From JBCBSK01 sp965250105 (lineage in GTDB: Bacteria; Pseudomonadota; Alphaproteobacteria; Rhizobiales; Tepidamorphaceae): a stretch of DNA of 64,000 nucleotides. Positions 8,279 to 17,533 of the stretch are shown piece after piece. The translations under genes were made by a program, and so were the position numbers. The stretch is taken from assembly GCA_965250105.1 (NCBI GenBank), contig OZ252290.1, positions 2,480,001 to 2,544,000 of the forward strand, in the 5' to 3' direction. Numbering within the stretch: position 1 is the stretch's first letter; each line of letters begins with the position of its first letter. The notes beneath the pieces were generated by a model. That model saw only the letters and a program-made list of their open reading frames with translations, did no database searches and had not been told where the DNA came from.

Positions 8279-8384
8279 GCGGGTCGCAAGCGATCGTCTC
8301 AGGGCACCGGTCACAGGCCGGTCGCAACCGGGCTTTACTCTCCGACGACAAGGCAGCGCGAGGCTGTTGTCGAGGGAGGCGCGC

Positions 8385-8921
8385 ATGACGGTGTGGCTTT
8401 ACGATCTCTCCTTTTCGGGCACCACGGCGGGGATCGCCGACCGCATCGCGGCGGTCATCGACGTGGTGCGCGCGCCGGTGCAGCCCGCTTCGGGCAAGAT
8501 GCCCGATCCCAAGGGTATCGGCATCTTCTTCGGTGGCATGATGACACTGCTCGGCACCAAGCGCCCGGCGCGGCCGCTGTCGCGCCCGCCTGGGCCCGAT
8601 GACATCGTGATCCTCGGATCGCCGGTCTGGGCGGCGCGCCTGCCGCCGCTGATGCGCGGCTTTCTAGATCATCTGGAGCCGCGACCCAAGCGCTGGATCG
8701 CCTTCATGACGCTCGGCGGCTCCGGCGCCGATACAGCGCTGGCCGAACTGACCGAGCGCATGGGGTCCGAGCCGATCGCCTCGCTCGCCATCACCGCGCA
8801 AGATATCGAAACGGGCGCCGACGCGACCAAGCTCGCCGGGTTCATCGGCCAGCTGCGCGAGGCGCTTATGGATCCGCCGACGGCCCCGCCCACGGCGTCA
8901 CCCGCCGAAGCGTCAGATTGA
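8385..8921 (+). CDS. flavodoxin-fold protein
   Basis: A 178-residue flavodoxin-like protein. The phosphate-binding loop region is LYDLSFSGTTAGIADRIA (about 4-21), where the Ser/Thr-Gly pattern resembles the FMN loop. DDIVILGSPVWAARLPPLMRGFLD (about 72-95) is a typical central strand and second FMN loop. It probably binds FMN and acts as a cytoplasmic reductase or electron carrier with unknown partner. A GAGGGAGG site 5 nt before the ATG decides the start. Its last 56 bp overlap the 3' end of the convergent alkB. Confidence 0.75.
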   Translation: MTVWLYDLSFSGTTAGIADRIAAVIDVVRAPVQPASGKMPDPKGIGIFFGGMMTLLGTKRPARPLSRPPGPDDIVILGSPVWAARLPPLMRGFLDHLEPRPKRWIAFMTLGGSGADTALAELTERMGSEPIASLAITAQDIETGADATKLAGFIGQLREALMDPPTAPPTASPAEASD

Positions 8922-9522
8922 TCCGGCCGGGTTCGTTGAGAAGCGTCGACGTGCCGGGGAGAATGCGGTCGACGCCGTGAAAGGCGAGCCGCGCCGGCCC
9001 GCCGAAGACGACGGCATCGCCCGAGGACAGCTTGACCGACGTGGTCGGCCCCTTGCGGGTCGTGCCGCCGATGCGGAACAGGCCGGTATCGCCGAGCGAG
9101 ACGGACACGACCGGCGCGTCGAAGGTTTCCTCGTCGCGGTCCTGATGCAGGCCCATCTTGGCGTCCGGGCGATACCAGTTGATCAGGCAGGCCTCGGCCT
9201 GGGGCGCGTCACTCGCGAGCGCGGCCCACACCGCCTTGAGCCTGTCCGGCATGTCGGGCCAGGGCGCGCCGGTTTCCGGATGGGTCGGCTGATAGCGATA
9301 GCCGGCCTTGTCGGACACCCAGCCGAGCGCGCCGCAATTCGTCATCCGCACCGAAAACGGCCGGCCGGTGCGCGGCATGACGGGCGTGAACAGAGGCGCG
9401 GCGCGCACCACCTCCCGGATATCGACGAGCAGCGCCTCTTGTGCCGGCCGGTCGAGGAAGCCCGGATGATAGGTCACGCCGGGGGTGAGCGTTAAATGAT
9501 CTAAGATTGTAATGTTCTCCAC
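8866..9522 (-). CDS. alkB: AlkB-like Fe(II)/2-oxoglutarate dioxygenase
   Basis: A 218-residue DNA-repair dioxygenase, expected to oxidatively remove methyl groups from N1-methyladenine and N3-methylcytosine. The iron ligands are HxD in GLHQDRDE near residue 130 and the His in LAFHGVDRI near 183; 2-oxoglutarate is bound by RINLTLRR near 204. Conserved sequence starts at TPGVTYHPGFLD (residue 13). The first dozen codons (GTG GAG AAC ATT ACA ATC TTA) are AT-rich and belong to the neighbouring island, so the native start seems lost. The GTG has no ribosome site, and expression may be impaired. Confidence 0.85.
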   Translation of the reverse strand: MENITILDHLTLTPGVTYHPGFLDRPAQEALLVDIREVVRAAPLFTPVMPRTGRPFSVRMTNCGALGWVSDKAGYRYQPTHPETGAPWPDMPDRLKAVWAALASDAPQAEACLINWYRPDAKMGLHQDRDEETFDAPVVSVSLGDTGLFRIGGTTRKGPTTSVKLSSGDAVVFGGPARLAFHGVDRILPGTSTLLNEPGRINLTLRRVTPWAGPSADP

Positions 9523-9586
9523 AGGTGCGCGAATCGCTTTAATATATCAGCAACTTCTTTCGATCAGCGCTTTTTGGAGATTGATC

Positions 9587-9862
9587 ATGACACGGCCAGC
9601 GCGTAAGTTTATACTTGAGTTAACAGATCAAGAGGCTGACGAAATTCTTGTCCCGTCCGGATCTGGTGGTCATCAAAGTCTTCATAGCAAACTAATAGCG
9701 TCTTTGAGTGGAAAGTCGCGCACAATAGAGCTAACCGATGCAGAATTTGGCCGTTTGGTCCGCTATCTGTCGATGTATGATGATGGTGGATTTCAGAGAA
9801 GGGCAAGAAAAGGTCTTGGCCGTGAACTAGGCCGCATTTTTAGAAGTGCATTGAATTCTTGA
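9587..9862 (+). CDS. 91-residue protein of the methyltransferase island, unknown function
   Basis: The start is fixed by GGAGA six nt before ATG. The protein has KFILELTDQEADEIL, then GGHQSLHSKLIASL (about 31-44), then IELTDAEFGRLVRYLS and DGGFQRRARKGLGRELGRIF (about 69-88). The order of a GGxQ motif, an acidic D/E-R-xxRY helix and a second GG motif recalls small proteins I remember beside restriction or methylation genes, but I know no function. AT-rich codons mark it as acquired. Its 3' end overlaps the convergent methyltransferase by 36 bp, so the two probably travel together. Confidence 0.7.
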   Translation: MTRPARKFILELTDQEADEILVPSGSGGHQSLHSKLIASLSGKSRTIELTDAEFGRLVRYLSMYDDGGFQRRARKGLGRELGRIFRSALNS

Positions 9863-10444
9863 GTGTTCCACCTTTTCTCGTCTTCTAAATATTGTAATTC
9901 CTCTAAATCGATGGTTTGTTGATTTCCACATCCCGATAACAGCTTCGGGGGAAAAAACGGCTTTTCGATACATGGGTAGAACTTGATCTAACCAGACGAT
10001 ATGAGCGTTTGGTTGTAAGCCTTCAAGCGCTTTCATAACTTTGTTTCGCTTGACCATGCTTGTGCCGTATCGTTGAGCATCCTCCACGCTGTATGGTGGA
10101 TCTGCGAGTACTAGATCGTATTTATGGAGTGGAACTAGCTCCAGGGTTTGAGCATCATCAACATAAGTTGGGGAAAGATCAGGGTTTATATCTACTGTAT
10201 CCCCTGGCATCAATTCTAGGTCTACCTTCCCGCTAAAAAGATGTAGAATTTTTTTCTTTTCTGGAAACAAAGATCTAATTCTCTTTAGATAACCAGCTGG
10301 GTAGCCGCCATAGTAAGACGATTTTACACGATAATTGTTTCCCATGATCCATGTTCCAACAACGCGTCCATCTTCTGCAATGAATAGACTTTTTGGAAAT
10401 CCTGTCTCCTTTGTATAGTTATCTATCCTTTCAAGCCACTGCAT
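9827..10444 (-). CDS. DNA methyltransferase, DPPY-type
   Basis: A 205-residue putative amino-methyltransferase. KKILHLFSGKVD (about 65-76) is the S-adenosylmethionine motif I, and LVLADPPYSVEDAQRYG (about 111-127) contains the DPPY catalytic motif typical of N6-adenine or N4-cytosine enzymes. HIVWLDQVLPMYRK follows. Motif I precedes DPPY, unlike the beta-class remnant next door. There is no separate large target-recognition domain, so specificity is unclear, and no restriction enzyme is visible beside it. ATG at 10444 was preferred over 10456 because GGAGAA lies 6 nt upstream of it. Strongly AT-rich. Confidence 0.75.
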   Translation of the reverse strand: MQWLERIDNYTKETGFPKSLFIAEDGRVVGTWIMGNNYRVKSSYYGGYPAGYLKRIRSLFPEKKKILHLFSGKVDLELMPGDTVDINPDLSPTYVDDAQTLELVPLHKYDLVLADPPYSVEDAQRYGTSMVKRNKVMKALEGLQPNAHIVWLDQVLPMYRKAVFSPEAVIGMWKSTNHRFRGITIFRRREKVEHSRIQCTSKNAA

Positions 10445-10550
10445 TGAATTCTCCATGGCGGCGGTGATCGCCGAAACGTTCGATACGAATCGCTGAGATT
10501 AAACGCGTTTGCCGAAAGTACAAGACTTTATGGTTAACGTTTGGTGCATC

Positions 10551-10706
10551 CGGCTGCATGGCGGCGGCGGGCTGACGGTTCTCGATCCGTTTGTCGGCAC
10601 GGGCTCGACGCTGGTTGCCTGCGACGGGCTCGGGGCGGCGGGCATCGGCATCGAGATCGACCCCGACTTTGCGGCGCGGGCGGCGGCCCGCCTGCGTGAC
10701 CTCTAG
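10551..10706 (+). pseudogene. 3' remnant of a beta-class DNA methyltransferase
   Basis: GC-rich sequence just right of the island encodes GGLTVLDPFVGTGSTLVACD followed by GAAGIGIEIDPDFAARAAARL and a stop. DPFVGTGST is the FxGxG cofactor motif that beta-class N4/N6 methyltransferases carry at their C-terminus. The catalytic DPPY half and target domain that should precede it are missing; an in-frame stop lies at 10500-10502. The remaining ORF could only start at a TTG (10509) in unrelated sequence. It is best read as a truncated gene cut by the island. Confidence 0.7.
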
Positions 10707-10757
10707 AAGATCGGTCCAGGCGCCGATCCAGCGCCGCCGGCGGCGCGTAGAGCCGGC

Positions 10758-11177
10758 ATGATCCCGACCATCACGCCGATCTATGCCGCGCTTCTGGCGC
10801 TTCTCCTCGTCTGGCTGTCGCTGCGCGTCATCCGCGTGCGGCGCGGCGCCAAGGTGGCGATCGGGTCGGGCGGCAATGCGGCGCTCGAACGCGCCCAGCG
10901 GGCGCAGGCCAATCTGACCGAATATGCACCCCTGACGCTACTGCTGATCGCCTTCATCGAGGGCATGGGGGCGTGGTCCGTCATCGTCCACGGCTTCGGC
11001 ATCGCGCTGGTTGCCGGCCGGATCATCCATGCGCGCGGCATCATCCAGGAACCCGAGACCTTCCGCTATCGCGTGATCGGCATGCAGCTGACGATCAACA
11101 CGCTGATCGGCGCGGCGCTGACGGCCATCGCCCTCGCGCTCTGGACGGGACTATCCCCAAGCATGTCGGGACTGTGA
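10758..11177 (+). CDS. MAPEG family membrane protein
   Basis: A 139-residue protein with four hydrophobic segments (about 5-24, 58-72, 75-90 and 112-131) and the MAPEG pattern. NAALERAQRAQANLTEYAPL (about 40-59) is the glutathione-binding-type loop, followed by GRIIHARGI. MAPEG proteins are glutathione-dependent transferases or peroxidases in the membrane; bacterial members are mostly uncharacterised. It lies between the methyltransferase remnant and the dnaK promoter and appears monocistronic. Confidence 0.85.
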   Translation: MIPTITPIYAALLALLLVWLSLRVIRVRRGAKVAIGSGGNAALERAQRAQANLTEYAPLTLLLIAFIEGMGAWSVIVHGFGIALVAGRIIHARGIIQEPETFRYRVIGMQLTINTLIGAALTAIALALWTGLSPSMSGL

Positions 11178-11185
11178 CACTGCCG

Positions 11186-11217
11186 CTTGCACCTGTTGCG
11201 CAGTCTTCTTATATCCG
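11186..11217 (+). promoter_or_regulatory. sigma-32 (RpoH) promoter of dnaK
   Basis: CTTG at 11186-11189 is followed after 18 nt by CTTATATCCG at 11208-11217. This matches the alphaproteobacterial heat-shock consensus CTTG-N17/18-CYTATNTNNG at every defined base. It lies about 195 bp upstream of the dnaK start, leaving a long leader. No CIRCE inverted repeat was seen here. Confidence 0.75.
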
Positions 11218-11412
11218 CCGCAACGCGGTTTTCGGGGCGCGATGCCGCGCCATAGAGAACCGCACATTCAGGCTGTTCCGGCCCGCCGCAGCGGGCGGCC
11301 GGAACCGTCTTCCGTATCACTGACCCCTTGAAGGGGGCCGAACAACGCAAACACGACGCCGGGTGCTTTCGGGGCCCGGACGGCCTGCCAAGATATGAGA
11401 GAGGATCAGGCA

Positions 11413-13320
<1,908 letters not shown>

Positions 13321-13428
13321 CCGGCCGTTCTCTTCGCCGCGTGGCCGAAAGCAAGGCCGCGCGGCGACCTCGACGGATGCCCGGAGATGGGCCGGGCCGC
13401 GCAACCAACCGACATGCCGTGAGCTGCA

Positions 13429-14559
13429 ATGGCCAAGGCCGATTACTACGACACGCTGGGCGTCGACCGGGGGGCCGACGACAAGGCTCTCAAGGCGGCG
13501 TTCCGAAAGCTCGCCATGCAGTATCATCCGGACCGCAATCCGGGCGATGAAACGGCCGAGCAGCGCTTCAAGGACATCAACGAAGCCTATGAGACGCTGA
13601 AGGACCCGCAGAAGCGGGCGGCCTATGACCGCTTCGGCCATGACGCCTTCAATGGCGGCATGGGCGGGCCGGGCGGCTTCAATGGCGATTTCGCCGGCTC
13701 GATGGCCGATATCTTCGACGATCTGTTCGGCGAGTTCATGGGCGGGCGCCAGGCCGGCGGCCGGCGCACCCAGCGCAGCCGCGGCTCCGATCTCCGCTAT
13801 AATATGGAGATCACCCTCGAGGAGGCCCATGCCGGCAAGGCCGCCGAGATCCGCATTCCGAGCAGCGCCCCGTGTGACGCATGCGAAGGCTCGGGCGCCG
13901 AGCCCGGCACCGGCACCGCCACCTGTCCGATGTGCGATGGCGCGGGCCGGGTGCGGGCGAGCCAGGGCTTCTTCGCCATCGAACGCACCTGTCCGACCTG
14001 CCAGGGGCGCGGCGAGATCATCGAAAGCCCCTGCGCCGTGTGTTCCGGCGCCGGCCGGGTGACCCGGGAACGCACGCTGTCGATCAACATCCCCGCCGGC
14101 GTCGAGGACGGCACGCGCATCCGCCTAGCGGGCGAGGGCGAAGCGGGCATGCGCGGCGGCACGCCCGGCGACCTCTACATCTTCCTCGCCATCAAGCCGC
14201 ACGAGATCTTCCAGCGCGACGGGGCGGACCTGTTCTGCCGCATGCCGATCCCGATGACGGTGGCGGCCCTTGGCGGCGAGATCGACGTGCCGACGCTCGA
14301 AGGCACGCGCGCCAAGGTCAAGGTGCCGGCCGGCACCCAGTCGGGCAAGCAGATCCGCCTGCGCGGCAAGGGCATGCCCGTCCTGCGCCAGCAGCAGGCC
14401 GGCGATCTCTACATCCAGACCATGGTCGAGACGCCGACCAATCTGACCCGGCGCCAGCGCGAACTCCTCGAGGAATTCGCCGGCACCGCCAATGCCGAGA
14501 CCAATCCGGAATCGGCGAGCTTCCTGTCGCGCGTGAAGGATTTCTTCGGCGGCTCATGA
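13429..14559 (+). CDS. dnaJ: co-chaperone DnaJ
   Basis: A 376-residue type I Hsp40 that delivers substrates to DnaK and stimulates its ATPase. In order: the J domain with the HPD motif in MQYHPDRNPG (about 29-38); a Gly/Phe-rich linker (about 72-95); four CxxCxGxG zinc repeats (CDACEGSG, CPMCDGAG, CPTCQGRG, CAVCSGAG, about 148-213); then the two C-terminal beta domains. All metal ligands are present. It sits 108 bp after dnaK and is probably transcribed from the heat-shock promoter. Confidence 0.97.
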   Translation: MAKADYYDTLGVDRGADDKALKAAFRKLAMQYHPDRNPGDETAEQRFKDINEAYETLKDPQKRAAYDRFGHDAFNGGMGGPGGFNGDFAGSMADIFDDLFGEFMGGRQAGGRRTQRSRGSDLRYNMEITLEEAHAGKAAEIRIPSSAPCDACEGSGAEPGTGTATCPMCDGAGRVRASQGFFAIERTCPTCQGRGEIIESPCAVCSGAGRVTRERTLSINIPAGVEDGTRIRLAGEGEAGMRGGTPGDLYIFLAIKPHEIFQRDGADLFCRMPIPMTVAALGGEIDVPTLEGTRAKVKVPAGTQSGKQIRLRGKGMPVLRQQQAGDLYIQTMVETPTNLTRRQRELLEEFAGTANAETNPESASFLSRVKDFFGGS

Positions 14560-14644
14560 CCGCGTCCGCCGCGCGCCGGCGGATTGCCATGAAAGCCGGC
14601 AAAGCCCATTGACCTTCGCGCCGGCCTTGCGCACAACATCCGGC

Positions 14645-15352
14645 ATGACCAACAAGCTGTCCCCCAAGGATCGCCTGATCGTCGGGCTCGACGTGCCGGG
14701 CACCGACGAAGCGCGCCGGCTGGTCGCCCAGCTCGGCGGCGAGGTCGGCTGTTTCAAGATCGGCCATCAGCTCGCCTTCGCCGGCGGTATCGGGCTGGCG
14801 CGCGAGCTCGCGCGCGACGGCTACCGCATCTTTCTCGACATGAAGCTCCTCGACATCGGCAACACCGTCGGCAATGGCGTGCGGTCGATCGCCAAGATGG
14901 GGGTCGATTTCCTGACCATCCATGCCTATCCCGATGCCATGAAGGCGGCCGTCGAGGCGCGCGGCGATGGCGATCTCGCGCTTTTCGCGGTCACCGTCCT
15001 GACGTCCATGGACGATGACGATCTGCGCGAGGCGGGCTATGCGCTCCCGGCATCGGATCTCGTCGAAAAGCGCGCCGCCCAGGCCCGCGACATCGGCATG
15101 GACGGGCTGATCTGCGCGGCCCAGGAAGTGCGCCGCCTGCGCCCGATCGTCGGGCCCGACATGCTGCTCGTCACGCCGGGGATCCGGCCCGCTGGCAGCG
15201 CGGCCGGCGATCAGAAACGCATCGCGACGCCCGAGACGGCGATCCGCGAAGGCGCCGACATGCTCGTCGTCGGCCGGCCGATCGCCCAGGCCGGCGATCC
15301 CGCGAGCGCGGCCCAGCGCATCGTCGACGAGATCGCCCAGGCGCTCGCCTGA
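14645..15352 (+). CDS. pyrF: orotidine-5'-phosphate decarboxylase
   Basis: A 235-residue PyrF that forms UMP from OMP, the last step of de novo pyrimidine synthesis. RLIVGLDVPGTDEARRLV opens the barrel. IFLDMKLLDIGNTV (about 61-74) holds the catalytic Asp-Lys-Asp network. LLVTPGIRPAGSAAGDQKRIATPETAI with VGRPI (about 175-217) forms the phosphate site. The ATG in ACATCCGGCATG was chosen because the upstream frame is not conserved. It is 85 bp after dnaJ and followed closely by a DUF1330 gene. Confidence 0.95.
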   Translation: MTNKLSPKDRLIVGLDVPGTDEARRLVAQLGGEVGCFKIGHQLAFAGGIGLARELARDGYRIFLDMKLLDIGNTVGNGVRSIAKMGVDFLTIHAYPDAMKAAVEARGDGDLALFAVTVLTSMDDDDLREAGYALPASDLVEKRAAQARDIGMDGLICAAQEVRRLRPIVGPDMLLVTPGIRPAGSAAGDQKRIATPETAIREGADMLVVGRPIAQAGDPASAAQRIVDEIAQALA

Positions 15353-15392
15353 CACCGGCCGCCAGGCCGCCGAGCCAGCAAGGAGACAAACA

Positions 15393-15701
15393 ATGGCCAA
15401 GGCTTACTGGATCGCCCATGTCGATGTGACCGATCCCGAGCGCTACAAGGACTATGTCGCGGCCAATGCGGTCGCGTTCAAGAAATATGGCGCGCGCTTC
15501 CTGGTGCGCGGCGGCGATTTCGAAACGGTGTCGGGCGATCTCGGCAACCGTCATGTCGTCATCGAATTCGCCGACATGGCGACCGCGACGGCCTGTTATC
15601 ATTCGCCGGAATATCAGAAGGCGGCCGCCATCCGCGACGAGGCCTCGACGGTCAATGTGGTGATCGTCGCCGGCTATGACGGCGCGCAGCCCGGGGATTA
15701 G
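15393..15701 (+). CDS. DUF1330 family protein
   Basis: A 102-residue alpha/beta-barrel-like protein with the DUF1330 pattern: AKAYWIAHVDVTDPERYKDY at the start, the central GARFLVRGGDFETVSGD, and YHSPEYQKAAAIRDEAS near 69-85. Function is unknown. A clean AAGGAG ribosome site precedes it, 40 bp after pyrF. The stop TAG is made of the TA target duplication plus the first G of the adjacent MITE, so the natural C-terminus may have been altered by the insertion. Confidence 0.85.
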   Translation: MAKAYWIAHVDVTDPERYKDYVAANAVAFKKYGARFLVRGGDFETVSGDLGNRHVVIEFADMATATACYHSPEYQKAAAIRDEASTVNVVIVAGYDGAQPGD

Positions 15702-15922
15702 GCTGTATCGACAGTCAGGATTTGGAGCGTGGCATGAGGCGACATCGGTCAGGTCGAGGCGCAAGGCCGCCGGAAGGGCTGATCCCTTTCAAGGTCTTGC
15801 AACGCGGGCATGGCCGATGGCGGCCATGTTTCTCCGAAACGCGACGGGTTTTGCCCCTTGATACGTTGAAGAGCTCTCGTGGTGATCGGCGCCACGCCCG
15901 AAGCCTGACTGTCGATACAGCC
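15701..15922. mobile_element. 222-bp MITE-like element with TA target duplication
   Basis: The ends are perfect 19-bp inverted repeats: GGCTGTATCGACAGTCAGG at 15701-15719 and its complement at 15904-15922. Similarity resumes at GCGTGGC (15727-15733) and GCCACGC (15891-15897). TA dinucleotides flank both ends, the target duplication of IS630/Tc1-mariner elements. No transposase frame fits inside, so it would need a transposase supplied in trans. It separates DUF1330 from dapB and ends 12 bp before the dapB start. Confidence 0.75.
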
Positions 15923-15934
15923 TAGGATCTTGTG

Positions 15935-16738
15935 ATGCGTTTGTCGGTGACCGGCGCGGCCGGCCGGATGGGCCGCGTTCTCATCCAGGAGATCATCGCC
16001 GCCGAGGATTGCGATCTCGTCGGCGCCATCGAGCATGAAGGCTCGCCGCATCTCGGCCAGGATGCTGGCGAGATCGCCGGTACGGGCCATGCCGGTGTCG
16101 AGATCACCGATGATGCGCTCTCGGTGATCGCCCGCTCGGATGGCATCATCGATTTCACGACGCCCGAGGCGACGACCATTTTCGCCGGCCTGGCCGCCCA
16201 GTCGCGCGCGGTGCATGTCATCGGCACCACCGGCATGACGGCCGACCAGATCGCCCGCCTCGGTCCGGCCGCGCGGCATGCCTGCATCATCCGGTCGGGC
16301 AATATGAGCCTCGGCGTCAACCTGCTGGCCGGGCTGGTGCGCCAGGCGGCGCGGGCGCTCGATGCCGATTTCGACATCGAGATCGTCGAAATGCATCACA
16401 ACTGCAAGGTCGACGCGCCCTCGGGCACCGCCTATCTGTTGGGCGAGGCGGCCGCTGACGGCCGCGGCATCGCGCTCGGCGATCATTCGGTCCGCGCGCG
16501 CGACGGCCAGACCGGCCCGCGCCGGCGCGGCGATATCGGCTTCGCCACCTTGCGGGGTGGCACGGTGGTTGGCGAACACACAGTCGTCTTCGCCGGGCCG
16601 CATGAACGGATCGAACTGACGCATCGGTCTGAGGATCGCGGGATCTTCGCGCGCGGCGCCGTCAAGGCCGCGCTTTGGGGGCGCGGCAAGAAGCCGGGGC
16701 TCTATTCGATGGCCGATGTTCTGGGATTGGAGACATGA
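15935..16738 (+). CDS. dapB: 4-hydroxy-tetrahydrodipicolinate reductase
   Basis: A 267-residue DapB, which uses NAD(P)H in the lysine and diaminopimelate pathway. The Rossmann motif is VTGAAGRMGR (5-14). GTTG near 97 lines the cofactor site. The catalytic region EMHHNCKVDAPSGTA (152-166) contains His-154, His-155 and Lys-158. The C-terminus ends with GLYSMADVLGL as usual. A GTG lies one codon upstream, but ATG is preferred. Its leader is almost entirely the MITE, leaving only 10 native bases after the TA, with a weak AGGAT ribosome site. gpmA follows immediately. Confidence 0.93.
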   Translation: MRLSVTGAAGRMGRVLIQEIIAAEDCDLVGAIEHEGSPHLGQDAGEIAGTGHAGVEITDDALSVIARSDGIIDFTTPEATTIFAGLAAQSRAVHVIGTTGMTADQIARLGPAARHACIIRSGNMSLGVNLLAGLVRQAARALDADFDIEIVEMHHNCKVDAPSGTAYLLGEAAADGRGIALGDHSVRARDGQTGPRRRGDIGFATLRGGTVVGEHTVVFAGPHERIELTHRSEDRGIFARGAVKAALWGRGKKPGLYSMADVLGLET

Positions 16739-16740
16739 CG

Positions 16741-17361
16741 ATGGAGCGGCTTCTCGTGCTCGTCCGCCATGGGCAGAGCGAGTGGAACCTGAAGAACCTG
16801 TTCACCGGCTGGAAGGATCCGGATCTGACCGAGAAGGGCGTCGCCGAGGCGCGCGCGGCGGGCCGGCAATTGAAGGATCTCGGCCTGACCTTCGATATCG
16901 CCTTCACGAGCCGGCTGACGCGGGCGCAGCACACGCTGGCGCTGATCCTCGAGGAACTCGGCCAGGCCGGGCTCGAGGAGATCCGCGACACCGCGCTGAA
17001 CGAGCGCGACTATGGCGATCTCACCGGGCTGAACAAGGCCGATGCGAGCGAGAAATGGGGCGATGAGCAGGTTCTCGTCTGGCGCCGGTCGTTCGACGTG
17101 CCGCCACCGGGCGGCGAAAGCCTGAAGGACACCGCGGCCCGCGTCCTGCCTTTTTACGAGGCGACCATCCGCCCGGTCGTCCTGTCGGGCCGGCGCACGA
17201 TCATCGCCGCGCACGGCAATTCCCTGCGCGCGCTCGTCATGCATCTCGAAGGCCTGACACCGGACGAGATCCTCAAGCGCGAGATCGGCACCGGCGTGCC
17301 GATCATCTACCGCTTCGACGAAACAGGCACCGTGGTCGACAAGCGCGATCTGGCCGCCTGA
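16741..17361 (+). CDS. gpmA: 2,3-bisphosphoglycerate-dependent phosphoglycerate mutase
   Basis: A 206-residue histidine phosphatase-superfamily mutase interconverting 3- and 2-phosphoglycerate in glycolysis. The catalytic His is in LVLVRHGQSEWNLKNLFTGW (about 6-25). LNERDYGDLTGLNK near 86-99 carries the acid residue, and IIAAHGNSLRALVMHL near 157-172 the second His. An alternative ATG at 16735 would overlap the dapB stop as ATGA, but GGAGA at 16729-16733 is correctly spaced only for 16741. It forms an operon with dapB. Confidence 0.9.
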   Translation: MERLLVLVRHGQSEWNLKNLFTGWKDPDLTEKGVAEARAAGRQLKDLGLTFDIAFTSRLTRAQHTLALILEELGQAGLEEIRDTALNERDYGDLTGLNKADASEKWGDEQVLVWRRSFDVPPPGGESLKDTAARVLPFYEATIRPVVLSGRRTIIAAHGNSLRALVMHLEGLTPDEILKREIGTGVPIIYRFDETGTVVDKRDLAA

Positions 17362-17447
17362 TCCGGTTCCCGGCACCTCTCGCGGCTTGCTCCGGCGTCA
17401 TTGTCGGACCTGTTCCGGCAATCTGGAGCAATCTGCGCGGGGAACGG

Positions 17448-17476
17448 TGGGCCCCGGGACAAGCCCGGGGGTGACG
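17448..17476. repeat. alphaproteobacterial GC-rich intergenic palindrome
   Basis: Between convergent gpmA and the GST gene, CCCCGGG-ACAAG-CCCGGGG forms a perfect 7-bp hairpin within GTGGGCCCCGGGACAAGCCC and GGGGGTGACG. Near-identical motifs are dispersed between genes in many alphaproteobacteria (recalled). It probably acts as a transcript end for both genes. The remaining spacer shows nothing further. Confidence 0.5.
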
Positions 17477-17533
17477 GCGCTGGGAGATGGCTGTTGGTGA
17501 CGTCGTTTTCCGCGTGACAGGCCTCCGGGTCTG

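Larger units (their letters stand above)
9490..10556. mobile_element. AT-rich genomic island with a DNA methyltransferase
   Basis: Base composition drops sharply from about 9490 (GTTAAATGATCTAAG) and returns to GC-rich near 10556. The segment carries two convergent genes: a 91-residue protein and a DNA methyltransferase, both with AT-rich codon use unlike the window. No integrase, tRNA or clear flanking direct repeat is visible, so the mechanism may be homologous replacement. The left edge cuts the 5' end of alkB; the right edge abuts the 3' end of a different methyltransferase. Boundaries are estimated by eye. Confidence 0.7.

Noticed and set aside
10454..10567. 11-bp direct repeat CATGGCGGCGG at 10454 and 10557 as an island duplication
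   Set aside because: Both copies lie at the right edge rather than flanking the island, and the motif is low-complexity in GC-rich DNA.
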